Part shown: piece by piece, positions 11,680 through 22,600 of the stretch
Layout of the letters: each line of letters begins with the position of its first letter
How positions within the stretch are numbered: the first letter of the stretch is position 1
NCBI GenBank assembly: GCA_016490735.1
Contig: JAEMWC010000167.1
Coordinates: 267,001 to 331,000, forward strand
Direction of reading: 5' to 3'
DNA length: 64,000 nt
Origin: Pachyseris speciosa
Lineage: Eukaryota; Cnidaria; Anthozoa; Scleractinia; Pachyseridae
Position numbers and translations under genes: made by a program
The notes under the pieces: model-generated
What the model was told of the DNA's origin: nothing
What the model saw: the letters and a program-made list of their open reading frames with translations, nothing else
Database searches by the model: none

Positions 11680-12168
11680 GGCCCTGGCAAACGAGGACAC
11701 ATTAGGGCTGTTTAAACGAGAGAAAATAAGCCGCGGCTTACTCTGGTCGCGGCTTACATAAGACGCGAAAGGAACCATTTATACGAGTAAAAACTCCTAC
11801 GCCAGGATAAGCCGCAGCTTGAGAAAGCCGTGAACGTAGATTTTGTACCATTTATACGGAGTGTTCGCTTCTTATGTAAGCCGTGGCCAGAGTAAGCCGC
11901 GGTTTATTTTCTCTCGTATAAACGGCCCTATTGTAGCGGACACATTGTTGCGGACACAAATGTTTCCCTGTTTGCCTGCGCGCGCAACATATGTTGCGGA
12001 CACCGTTTGTTGCGGACACAAAATTTGTGTCCTCAACAAATGTTTCCCTGTTTGCGCAGTATGGAAACCATGACACAATATTTGCGTTGTGTCCCACTCG
12101 TTTGCTCACCCAAGAAACACCACGAGCAACAATGTGTCCGCAGGAATGTGTCCTCGTTTGCTAGGGTC
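11680..12168. mobile_element. Outer MITE with TTAA duplication
   Basis: Ends GGCCCTGGCAAACGAGGAC and GTCCTCGTTTGCTAGGGTC form an imperfect inverted repeat. TTAA flanks both ends (11676-11679 and 12169-12172), as in piggyBac- or Kolobok-type insertions. The interior repeats GTTGCGGACAC-like words in both orientations. It is split by another MITE at 11704-11929. Confidence 0.65.
11704..11929. mobile_element. Inner MITE, AGGGC[TC]GTTTAAACGAG family
   Basis: Inverted ends of more than 40 bases contain GAGAGAAAATAAGCCGCGGC. ATT is duplicated (11701-11703 and 11930-11932). A second, closely similar copy is at 41326-41556 with AAT duplicated. It is non-coding and inserted inside the 11680-12168 element. 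Confidence 0.8.
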
Positions 12169-12172
12169 TTAA

Positions 12173-12794
12173 AACGTAAAAATGTGCGATTGCTGCGCAT
12201 GCGAAGACGTTGATGATTAAAAAAAAAACTGATCGCATCGCGTCCACAGACGAGTTACAATACCGAACCTTGCCCCCTCTTATTTGCTAATTCTGGAATT
12301 AAATCCTGTTGACTTCTTTTCTGAGGGTCAATGAGAGGGGAATGAATGTAAATGGGGCAACTTGTCGACGCTGGAGCAACTTGTTCTTTTTAGTAAATCT
12401 TTTGACATAAAAGTTTTCTCCACGGCCTTTTATTCCGTGTAAATAGTACCTTGAACAAGTTTGTCAAGTTTTGTAATCCTCTCTGTGTAAGTAGTTCTAA
12501 GATTATAGTATGCACGGCCCAACCCTGGCCAGCTATGCTGCTCAGTTTATTATCATCGTGTAGAGAAAAAAGCGTGTCTTTTCAGCTGACTCCACAGAGG
12601 ATCACTATGTAGATGTAAAGCGCGTGTTTTGTGATTAACCGTTGACAGGTTTAAACGTGGTTCTCTCATAGATCAACTAGAGAGGCTTAATTCCAGTAGG
12701 CACGGGCAAAAATCGGTGCCTTGTTTTTAAAAAGACAGCGAAAGAGTGAGCTTTTATCGGTTCATCGTCCAGCTATTTTACTATAACATTTCCC
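12173..12794. other. 3' flank of the TAF5-like exon
   Basis: No gene recognised. On the minus strand AATAAA-type words occur near 12425-12432 and 12547-12552 and could serve as poly-A signals for the exon ending at 12795. A possible alternative is that all of this is unrelated spacer. Confidence 0.35.
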
Positions 12795-13157
12795 TCACGT
12801 TGTTTGCGAGCCAGCAGCTAGAACTAAGTTACAACTGCTAAACTGCACGCAGTGAACAGTGCTGTTCTTGGTGGAGAAGGAAGCCATGAGTTCTGCAGAA
12901 GAATTAGCACTTGTGCTGCTGCTAGATGTCTTAACCGCCTGTCCAAAGTCCCAAATCCACACACTGTTGTCCAAACCTCCCGAAGCCAGCGGAGTCCCGT
13001 CTGCGCTGAAAGCGAGGCTGTACACTGTGTCGGTGTGCCCGCGCAGCTCTTTAACCATGCTTTCAGCGGATAAGTCCCACAGAAGAATGCGCCGATCTTC
13101 TCCGGCAGACGCGAAGTACTGACCGTCAGGGGAAATTGATAGGTCATAAACTGAACC
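12795..13157 (-). CDS. TAF5: TAF5-like terminal exon (WD40 repeats)
   Basis: Read on the minus strand, an acceptor TTTGTAG (ending at 13158) opens a phase-0 exon of 121 codons including a stop. It encodes the last WD40 blades: SPDGQYFASAGEDRRILLWD, then LRGHTDTVYSLAFSADG, LASGGLDNSVWIWD, and a tail ending NLVLAAG. The spacing and the GHTDTV, VWIWD and NLVLAAG signatures match the C-terminal end of TFIID subunit TAF5, which helps scaffold the TFIID/SAGA core. No other TAF5 exon was found in the 6.5 kb upstream on this strand before the opposite-strand DHRS7 gene. Either the upstream intron is very long or this is a displaced gene fragment. The frame itself is intact. Confidence 0.75.
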   Translation of the reverse strand, partial: GSVYDLSISPDGQYFASAGEDRRILLWDLSAESMVKELRGHTDTVYSLAFSADGTPLASGGLDNSVWIWDFGQAVKTSSSSTSANSSAELMASFSTKNSTVHCVQFSSCNLVLAAGSQTT

Positions 13158-13189
13158 CTACAAACAATAATCAAATACTGAAAAGGTAA

Positions 13190-14067
13190 CGTGTGGTTAC
13201 AGTTCGTCCATCAGCATCTTGGTATTCAACTGAGATTGCTCAGAATAAACGCATTAGAAGAAAACTAGAAAGAAAGTGGCGTTCTACCCTACTTCCAAGT
13301 GATCGCGAACTATACGTTCACCAATGTAATGTTGTTAACAATTGAATCGACTCAGCGAAATCATCTTATTACACTACCGTTATCAGTGATTTCTCAGGTG
13401 ATCAGAAGATGTTATTTAAAACTGTCAACAAATTACTTCAGAAACAGAAAGTACAACAATATCCTTCCTGTTTTCCTGATTCCACCAGCCTTGGGGATGC
13501 ATTCAACAATTTTTTCATCAGTAAAATTGACAAGATACACAATGCATTTACAGCGGCTCGAGTTGTTACATGTACTAGGAAATTTGATCATATAACCCCC
13601 GTCCTCAAACAGCTTCACTGGCTACCTGTCCGTTACCGTATAGTTTTTAAAATTCTTCTACTGGTCTACAAAGCTCTCAATGGAACAGCGCCTTCCTACA
13701 TCAGTGAATTACTTAAGTATCACACCTCTGAACGGAAATTAAGATCGTCCTCTCAACACCTTCTGGCGATCCCAAAAGCTAGACTAAAAACATATGGAGA
13801 GAGAGCGTTTGCTGTGGCGGCACCGAGACTATGGAACTCGATCCCACTTGAACTAAGATCCAGTAGTTCGATAGACATTTTTAAACGACATTTAAAAACA
13901 TATCTTTTTAAACAAGCTTTTTAGATTTTTAATTTTTTTTGATGATTTCTAACTTATTGATGTAATATTGTAGGATTTTTGGCTTTTTAAATATCTTTTT
14001 TTAATGTAAAGCGCCATGGACAAACAGTGGATTGAGCGCTATATAAATATTTTATGACTATTACTAT
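13190..14067 (+). pseudogene. Internally deleted CR1/L2-like LINE with 3' tail
   Basis: The 5' part encodes the end of the endonuclease and the following linker (SWYSTEIAQNKRIRRKLERK near 13210-13270), with one stop, then continues to about 13550. The frame then passes directly to the post-RT C-terminal region (DHITPVLKQLHWLPVRYRI at about 13588, LWNSIPLELR at about 13830), ending at 13924. Nearly the whole reverse transcriptase is missing. The 3' end AAGCGCCATGGACAAAC plus an ATTACT-type tail is typical of this LINE group. Confidence 0.75.
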
Positions 14068-14570
14068 TACTACTAACCCACATGGACGAACAGTAGAAAA
14101 GCTTGCTGAAAACTAGTGAATTTATGATGGTTTTAAGCGTAGACCTATCAAACAAATGTTTCACACGATTGATTTGGCACATGCTACCTATACACTTAGA
14201 TACAACTTTGGTCACATGTTCGTCAAAACAAAGGTGAGAGTCCACGATGACCCCCAAATCTTTTGCAGAACAAGACGGTAGTATCTCTTTGCTGAGTAGC
14301 GTAACTCCAAAACCCTTCGGCACGCGAGCTAACATCTGAGGGGTTCCAAGAAGTAATAGCTTAGTCTTGTCTGGATTAATCAGCAAGCTGTGTGTGCAAC
14401 ACCAGGTGGCAATCCGCTGCAAATCCTCGGACAGATGTTCTACAGCCATGGCTGTCTCCTGGACAGGAAACGAGAGATAGAGCTGGGAATCATCCACGTA
14501 ACTCTTTAGCGAGCACAGGTTAGGACAGCTGGGAGATCGTTGATGTAGATATTAAAAAGGGCCGTATTTA
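14040..14570 (-). pseudogene. LINE reverse transcriptase fragment (YVDD)
   Basis: The minus strand encodes NIYINDLPAVLT, a one-base frameshift, the RT active-site motif SYVDDSQLYLSF (about 14490), INPDKTKLLLLG, KDLGVIVDSHL and LVFSKLFYCSS. This is the palm and thumb region of a CR1/L2-type LINE. It abuts, in opposite orientation, the 3' tail of the 13190-14067 LINE, which lacks this same part of RT. Confidence 0.75.
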
Positions 14571-14663
14571 TTATCATCACAGTATTATTCATCTGACTTG
14601 TGAACAAAACCGCTGGAACAGTCTACCTGAAAATTTAAAAGCTCAAAACAACAAAAATCAGAA

Positions 14664-14762
14664 GAACAGCTTGAAACGCTAAAGCTGGCCGCTTGAAAGA
14701 AATAACTCTATTCATCCATGGGCCTACATATTTAAGGGCTGATGAGTGGTAGGACTTGAACC
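14664..14762 (+). repeat. Dispersed repeat, copy 1
   Basis: About 100 bases starting GAACAGCTTGAAACGC and including CATGGGCCTACATATTTAAG. A direct copy of about 85% identity is at 28474-28574. Identity of the parent element is unknown. Confidence 0.6.
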
Positions 14763-15009
14763 TCTGAAGCCCTCCTCCTCTCATCCCAAGGATGCTTTGT
14801 AGGATATTCCCATGACTCCCTGTGAATCTCATATTTCCCCCCATTTAACTTGTAGTTTGGTACCTTGTACAGCTGCCACACTGTTGACTCAAGACCTTGA
14901 TTGGTGGCTCTAGTTTAGTTTGTGTAATCGCTGAGTGTGTAGAAAAGCTTCCTGATCGGCCGCATGCGTGAATGGTCTGCGTATTGTTTGTTTACGAGCG
15001 GCAGACGTG

Positions 15010-15300
15010 ATGGCCAACGGATGTGCAGATGCTTGTGCCGAAAACCCTATCTCAGAGTCAGTTATTTCCCGTGCATCGAACGAAATCTCTTTGCATCTTG
15101 ATCGGTTTCTATCGTTCAATCAAAGGAAAAACCGGTTCAGTTGGAATGGCTCTGTAGATGAACTTGAACAATTCCTTGATGCTAGATTTGCCAAGGGCAA
15201 CGAAGATGGCGACAGTACCAGCGGTAAGCTAAAGATATCGAGCAACGGCTCTTGTGTCGTTCTAAAGCTACCTTACGCGACATTTCTATCCAACCACTAA
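15010..15300 (+). pseudogene. Frameshifted ORF fragment, unrecognised family
   Basis: From ATG 15010 the frame gives a 96-residue acidic protein beginning MANGCADACAENP and ending YATFLSNH. A one-base shift at the end would continue as TKTLQIQGSACDISR, so the stop at 15298-15300 probably reflects a frameshift. I do not recognise a catalytic domain. The pattern looks like a dispersed, repeat-associated ORF more than a unique host gene. Confidence 0.35.
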
Positions 15301-15464
15301 GACGCTACAGATACAGGGAAGTGCATGTGATATTTCTAGGATTTCCAAAAGAGGCTGATGAAGAGAATTACAGAAATTTTACAGAAGCCTTCAGAATAAA
15401 GTTAACGAGTGACCATGGGAAAATGAAGTGACAGATATCAGCAAATGTTGCGCTCTATAAATAC

Positions 15465-15889
15465 CGTAAAAGCTCTATTAAGCCCCTGGGGGGCTTATTT
15501 AATTTCAAGCCTTATTAAGGGGGGGGGGCTTATTGGAGAGGGGGGCTTAATAGAGAGGGGGGCCTTATTTCAAATCTTTGAACACACCGTTTTCGTGTTA
15601 AATAGTTTCTGTACAAATCTCAAACAACTGCAGTAAAACTTTATTATTTAAAACCGAGCAGGAAACAGTATTGTGTTTTATTTTATGTTTGTTTAAAAAC
15701 AAACCAACTGGGCCGAATAAAGTGTATTTCGTAAGAGGGAATAGGAGGGAATAATTACAAAATCTCGTGTCCCAAAAGAGGGGGGCTTATTAGAGAGGAG
15801 GGGCTTATTACAAAAACCGACTCCCAAACGGGGGGCTTATTAGAGAGGAGGGCTTAAAAGAGACGGGGGGCTTAGTAGAGCTTTTACGT
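15465..15889. mobile_element. MITE with CCGTAAAAGCTCTATTAAGC ends
   Basis: The left end CCGTAAAAGCTCTATTAAGC is mirrored on the right by GCTTAGTAGAGCTTTTACG. The interior is full of GGGGGGCTTATTAGAGAGG repeats. TA precedes the left end; the right target duplication is not clean. A related, larger copy with a LINE inside is at 39192-40190. Confidence 0.6.
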
Positions 15890-15899
15890 TATACGTAGA

Positions 15900-17480
15900 T
15901 TAGATTCTCACTGGTAGAAAACTGGTTCTATATTTTCCCATTTGTGTGGTGTCTACCGAAAGTTCAACGCAATCAATCCTAATCATGACACAGGTGACCA
16001 GCGCAACGAACCAATCAGAATTCTAGAAAAAAACATGATGAAAGCGGCACTTTAATAACGCGGGGAACTCCGTGTCGGCCCGAATGGTCTTCTTTGGAGT
16101 GAAAAAGTAACACGTGTGTTGCTAAGAAATCTCAGACCGAAGTGAAACAAAACCTGCTGAGTGAAATCACGTTTCACTTTCGTCACACACTCGAAAATCG
16201 CTCAATCAGGTCAAGAAATCAAGTCATACCTGCGGGTTTTCTTTCAGGTGGAAATTTTATTCCGGTTTCATGCCAGTAAATGCGTTATTATTGTGCTGTT
16301 CGTTTCTTAGTAGAAAAAAACTACCATCTCAGACCTCTTAACATCAATCATGATCATTCATATCGCTGCTGTCCCTATACTACTGGTAGGAGTGGACAGA
16401 ACTTGGGTGATTTTGACCACTGAGTTGGTCAAAGAAAATTACTCCATACTGATTGGCCGAGAGCAATACAATTCATCCCAAATTGTTCGCCATGGCAACA
16501 ACGCGTCAGCACAGTCAATTGTTGCAAATTTGAACGTTTTAACGGGTGAAAGTAAACGAAAAGATACGAAATATGAAGTTTCGATTCTGTGGAATGACTG
16601 ATTAGCATAGTTTAAAAAGAATATATGATTGATTAAAAATTGCGCGTCGACCTCATACAATTCGTAGTTTGTTGAGCGAACTATAAATAAAACATTGCAC
16701 GGCCTTGTCGTTACAATTCCCGATTAATAAGTACTTATGGCTTTTACAGTTCACGGCATTGCAGTCTCAGCTAGAATCTCGTGCAATTTCGAGAACTTTG
16801 AAAATCACTCGTATCACCAATTTATATACTCAAGGTCATGCGATTTCCTGTACTATTATATAAATTTTTGTAATTTTCTCTTGTTTAACGCAATCCTGTA
16901 GAATTCGATTCTTTAACGTTATTTCAGTAATAATGAAAGTGTACTAAAAGTTGTAGTCCTATGCACTATAGCGCTCAAAAAAATGAATGGCAATTTTAAA
17001 ATTGGATAAATCATGTGAATAAATATAGTGTTTTTATTTGTATGAGCTTACAGTGGTTGCTGTTGGTTCCCGAACTAAGTTGCTACCCTGCTTCGTCAGC
17101 CGGGCAGCCATATATTTCTTTGTTAAAATATATGTGACATCGCCCCGACTTTTTGGCTTCTTTGACACGGGTTAGTCATTATATATCTAACAGCAGCAAA
17201 TGTTTTTTTTTTTAAAGAAGTCTGGAAAAAAATTAGTGGTATGCGGCCTGCTTTCTCAGTCACACCGCGCGTCACAAGGCGTTCCGATGAACATCCGTCA
17301 TTTGTGAAACAGGGTTCAAAATATGGCAATCTCTAAAATATCAACGGGGAATGAAGGAATGGTAACGGGGAATCTCCAGGGAAAAAGGGTAAGCGCTCTT
17401 ACTTGATATGAAATATTACCTAGGTCGTGAAATTCTGCCTGTTGTTTTTTGAGTTTATTGAAGTGCTTTTGTCGCTTATA
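15900..17480. other. Intergenic DNA, no gene recognised
   Basis: Contains a dispersed word AACGAACCAATCAGAATTC (about 16007), repeated near 29596. Open frames are short and without recognisable domains. Confidence 0.4.
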
Positions 17481-17485
17481 ATTAA

Positions 17486-18445
17486 CCCTTTAAAATATAC
17501 CGCTGGTGCTTTTATGATTTATTTCATGTTTAAATTTTGTCACAAAGACATAATAATGTGTAAATAGCACTAAATGGTGCTTTTTGCAATTATCAAATCC
17601 AAAAAAAAACCGACAACAATACCCGAATTCCGCTGCATAGCACAGTTTGTTTGGCAACAAAGCCCAAAATGCCAGTCTTTTGACCAAAGAACAACACCAA
17701 AAATTACACATTTTCGTGGTCAACGTTTTAATAAAAAACATTGCCCAAAAACCAAAATTCTACATTTACAGCAGACCTTAAGGCCAGACCTTGGCATCTG
17801 GATAGAAATTCTCCTCTCACTTTTTCCGCGGGCCACGCTTTAGCCATTTTATTGGAGCCAATCTCGCGTATGTTCACGCCCCAAAAGAATTCTGGGAAAG
17901 TCAACTATTTCACGAACATAGAACCCTTCCATTTCCTATTTCAAAGTTTTTATAAAAGCCTCTGTCGGGCCACCCAGTACTACCAGGAAAATATGACGTC
18001 GATTGAACTTTTTAACAGTCAAAACTAGCCCAAATTGCCTTGATAGGTCCTGGAATTCATAATCCTTCCACAAAGTTAGCAGAGAGACAGCTTCGGCTAT
18101 ATCCACCGCCATATTGGCTACGAAGCAAATTTGGCGTCTCATTCAGCAAGAAACCGTCTCTCACCTCTGGCTTCTTTCAAAGGCTTGCCTTTACCCACAT
18201 TCCATCTTAATGATGCCAGCCTGGGGGCCTTTGTGGAGGAAAGTGGCTCGAAAAACACTTATAAAGCGGCAAATTTTGTTGACTCGGTAAACGATGTCCG
18301 TGACGTCACACCTCAGAGTGAGCCCACAGTGTCACAAGACCGCTTTTATTTCCATCGCAACTCCTTAAGTGGAGAAGATTAGTCCTCCAGACTAATTATC
18401 ACCAAAAACTTACTAAAAAATTGCAATAATTTGGGAGTCAAAGGG
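17486..18445. mobile_element. Probable MITE with TTAA duplication
   Basis: TTAA|CCCTTTAAA on the left (17482-17485) and CAAAGGG|TTAA on the right (18446-18449) give a short inverted end and a TTAA duplication. The interior is non-coding. The inverted repeat is short, so the call is moderate. Confidence 0.45.
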
Positions 18446-18449
18446 TTAA

Positions 18450-19190
18450 CCGAACTAACAAGTTAGTGGTATCTCAGACTTTTGTTCACAAATGAGTGAT
18501 TTTTTAAACACTGTGTACCGCATTGTTATTGACCGTAATTGAGCCCTAGTTAAGTTTAATTTAGGTTTGCGCTTCTTAGAAATCTACCCCCAAAAGTCTA
18601 TGTGTAGATGTCTACATCTCCATGAACAACAGACCGAAATCATGAGGCTGTCCATAGCTTTCTAGGGCGGATCTAGGATTTATATAAAGGGGGTTCGAAT
18701 GTACGGCCCCTGAAGGCGGAAGCTTCTAGGGGAGTCCGGGGTCATGCCCCACCCGGGGAAATTTTGAAGTGTTAGTCCTCGAAAATGCGATTTCCAACAT
18801 TCTAAGAGGCAAATCAAAAAGTGTTTTAACAGCTGTAAAATTAAGTCAACTCTTGCGTCAAAAGGAAAGAATATGCTAAAACGATCGACATTTATCGATG
18901 CGTATTCGAATTATTTATATCCATGCATGTCCAATACTCACCACTTGTTCAAGTCGTTAAGGCTACGATTCAAGTCGTTCAAGTGATACGACTCGTACCG
19001 GTCGTAAAATAAGGCTTACAATTGGTACGATTGGACAACCTTCGATTTCACATAGGCAATTGAATTCAGGCTGATCAGCCTTGCTTTACATTTCAATGCA
19101 ACTTTGTGCTACATAAAAAAAAACCCGAAGGAACAAGCGTGCGTACAGGTCGCTCCGCTCCCGATCTCTAAAATAGGAAATCTCTGAAAC
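18450..19190. other. Intergenic DNA with an eroded repeat
   Basis: A stretch at about 18662-18790 (GGGCGGATCTAGGATTTA, then GCATGCCCC-like GC-rich words) looks like the end of an eroded transposon, but no partner end was identified. The rest is unassigned. Confidence 0.35.
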
Positions 19191-19195
19191 GGCCG

Positions 19196-19600
19196 GGCAA
19201 TCTTTTCTCTAAAACAGGGAATGTTGGGAAGACTCTGCTCAACTAGGTCCCTATTTTAGAGATTCCCCGTATTTTTAGCGATTCCCCGGTTTTAAGCTTC
19301 CCTATTAGAGATTCACCCGTTTTAGAGATTCCCTATATTAGAGATTTCCCGTTTTTTACCTTCCCTATTTTAGAGATTCTTCGTTTTAAAGATTCCCTAT
19401 TTTAGAGTTTCTCCCTTTTTAGGGAGTCCCTGTTTTTCCGGCAGAGATTCCCTGTTTAAGAGATTCCCTATTTTAGAGATTCCCTGTTTTAGAGATTCCG
19501 ATTGTAGAGATTCCCCGCTTTAGAGATTCCCTACTTCCTAGATTCCCCCTTTCCTAGATTCCTCGTTTTAAAGATTCCCATTGTAGAGATTCCTGTTCCC
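19196..19600. repeat. Degenerate tandem repeat, TTTTAGAGATTCCC unit
   Basis: More than fifteen imperfect copies of a roughly 14-20 base unit containing AGAGATTCC occur in one orientation, just upstream of DHRS7 copy A. There are no unique spacers, so it is not CRISPR-like. It ends about 70 bases before the gene start and may lie in its promoter region. Confidence 0.75.
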
Positions 19601-19670
19601 GGTATCCTCTTCCCATTCGTTCACGCGATGAACGTCACGCTTCACAGTCACGGACCACATGAACAGCACG

Positions 19671-22600
19671 ATGGGTCGAACTCTCTTGTTTCTTGCTCTA
19701 TTATTCCCTCTTGTGTGTTTCCTGCTGGTGAAATTCCAGGATGGTGATTTTATTCTGATGATTTACGAGGTGTTGGGTGAAAATCCCGCTTTTGCATTGC
19801 GTGGGAAAGTGGTTTGGATCACGGGTGCTTCAAGCGGGATCGGCGAATATTTGGCCTATGAACTGGCGAAATGTGGTTGCAAATTGGTGCTTTCAGCAAG
19901 GAGGAAAGAAGAATTAGAGAGAGTGAAGAAAAACTGTGCTGGTAAGATCTTCTGAGCGAGACTGGGATTAAAATAGTTACAAATTATACATGTCTTTCCC
20001 TGCTAGCAGAGGCCTCTTTTCCTTGTATTCAACGTGCTGCGAGCTGGATACAAGGAAAAGAGGCCTCTGCTAGCAGGGAACACATGTCTGTATGTTGAAC
20101 AAATATCAGAATGTTAAACATCTTGGCAACTTGGCCTGCCCCCTCTACCCAAAGGAAAAACTTCTTCAAGCTGAGCTGATCACGAGAGAACCATTGATGT
20201 CATATGTGATAATTTTCATATAAACGACTGTGGTTTGGCTGAGCTAAAGATAACGATCACTGTGTCTCTACAACAGTCAACATTTTTATTGGGTGGGGGT
20301 GGGTGTGCAGCCCGCTTTATGAAACCCTTTAGCTTACCTTATTTCAGACCAAAATATGCGATTTTCCCTACCCTATTTCAGACCTGACAAAAAATTTGAT
20401 ACCCTATTTCAGACCTACTTCACGTCCACGGTTGGCATAAACATAATTTGATAAGGGCCAGGGGCACCCAATGAGCCAAATCAACCAGTAAGCTGTAGAA
20501 AGGCATTTTTAAGTACCTTATGGTGTTTGTAGTCCATTTAAAGTGATGTTTTCGTTAGCTAGAAGAATTTGATCTGTTCGGATCTTTAGGTGAAATTTTA
20601 ATTGCCCGAAAATGTTAGGGAACAAAATTATTCTTTGAGAAAATGCTAGCTGAAATGACCTTTCCACGAACTTTCTCGGGAACTATTTTCTTTCTGAAAA
20701 GGCAAGCTGACGTTTTTGACTGCCAATTCCCCATTGCAAATCTTTTAGGCCACCTTTTAGTTGCAAAAACCCGAGTGCTCTCTTTAATCGATGCCGAAAA
20801 CCAAAGGCGAACTACCCTCTACTGAACAGATATATATACCGAAACTTGTCGCTGGGTGCCCCTGAAGGGCTTTTGTTGATAGTCTTATTGCGTAATGATG
20901 AAGAAGTAGCTTCTTCTAAAAAACGTATTCAAGATTAGAGTGCACAAACCATACCAGACCAAAATGGTCAAAACCGATACCCTATTTCAGACCAAAACAA
21001 CTTAAAAACCATATCCTTTGGGGCTGCATATACCTATATAGCCCACATAAGGGAGTAACCCCCCCCCCCCCCTCCCCCTTCTGAGGCCTTGACTACCCCA
21101 GCTGATTGGGAAGGGCTGTGGTTTTGAATTATCAACAAAATCTAGGATGGTTGGTCTTGATAATTTGTTGGCATTGATATGTACACCTTATTAGGAAGAT
21201 TATTTTGTATCTTTTCTTTTCTTTTTTACAGCTATTTCCAGTGCTCTTGACTCATCGTTTAAAAATGATCAAGATATTCTTGTCCTTCCGCTGGACCTGC
21301 AAAAATTTGACACACATGAGCAACTGACCCAAGATGTCCTCAAGCACTTTGGAAAGGTAAAATAAATTAAATACAACTATATAATAGGGAATATTGTTTG
21401 ATTACCATTAAGTTAAATGATTTATTATTAATAATAATATTTGTGTAATTGAATTCACCCATTAGTTAACTTTTTTATTTATAAATAAACAATATTTTCC
21501 ATTGAAATTTCCAGTAAATGGTTATCAAGATTTGAGAGCTGATGCTGTTTACTTAAAAAAATTCAGTATATATATTGAGATTGATTGTTCAGACTTCAGT
21601 TGCATTATCAAGGAATACCACATGATCGACCAGCTAACAATTTGTAACTTTCATATTGATTGTTCAGGTCTTTCTTGAAAATTAAAAATGCTCTGGCATG
21701 ATTTTCTACATTACTATGTTAATTTTCCTTAATTACCAGGTTGATATTTTGGTCAATAATGGTGCCCGGGGACAACTATCTTTGATGGAAAAAACACCCC
21801 TGGAAGAAGAAAGAGCTCTTCTGGATTTGAACTTTGTTGGGACAACCTCCTTAACCAAGGCAATTCTTCCACACATGATGAAGCGCCACAAGGGAAAGAT
21901 TGTAGTTGTAAGCAGTGTTCTGGGAAAGTTTGGTAATTACATACCACCAATGTAATATAGATGGCACAATAACAATATTATTGTCACCCTTTTTGCATGA
22001 AATTTGACAACACTGAAGGGAAGCTTTCAGGATATCATGTTACTGAATTCCCTGTTCCCACAACTGTCTTGGTAGATTTACAGTTTTCAATCTTTTAATT
22101 ATCTATTACAATATCATTCACTATCCAGTGCCATTTGATAAATTTGCAATAATAATTTTTGTGCTCAACGACGCAAACATTTTTTCCATTTTCTCCCCTC
22201 TGACAAATCTCATCTCAAGCCCACTTCAATTTTTCTCTTTGGTTTCCTATGCACCTAATTTCCCTCGTGTTCCTGTCCTGCTGTCACCTTCCAACCATAG
22301 TAGTTTGGAACCTCTAATCCATGGAGCCAGTATTACTGGCTTAAGGTGCACTTTTCATTATAGTTTAGATTCATACAATCATGTAATTAAATTATAAAGT
22401 TTAAGCTTAAGTTACTACTTTATACTTTACCCTTTAATTTCCCTTTCACAGTCAACTCTCTTGTAAACGGACACCCTCGGGAATTGGAGAAAGTGTCCAT
22501 TAGTAGAGCTGTCCACTTTCAAGAATTTTTCCCATAACTGGGATGCCAAAGAAAAATAGGGTGGATGTCCACCTTTGGGAACAAACAAAGGGATAAAGCC

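Noticed and set aside
19196..19600. CRISPR-like or regulatory array of AGAGATTCCC units
   Set aside because: Degenerate tandem repeat with no distinct spacers. A promoter role is possible but unsupported.
13158..19650. Further TAF5 exons on the minus strand
   Set aside because: No WD40-like frame with splice sites was seen; only LINE fragments and MITEs.
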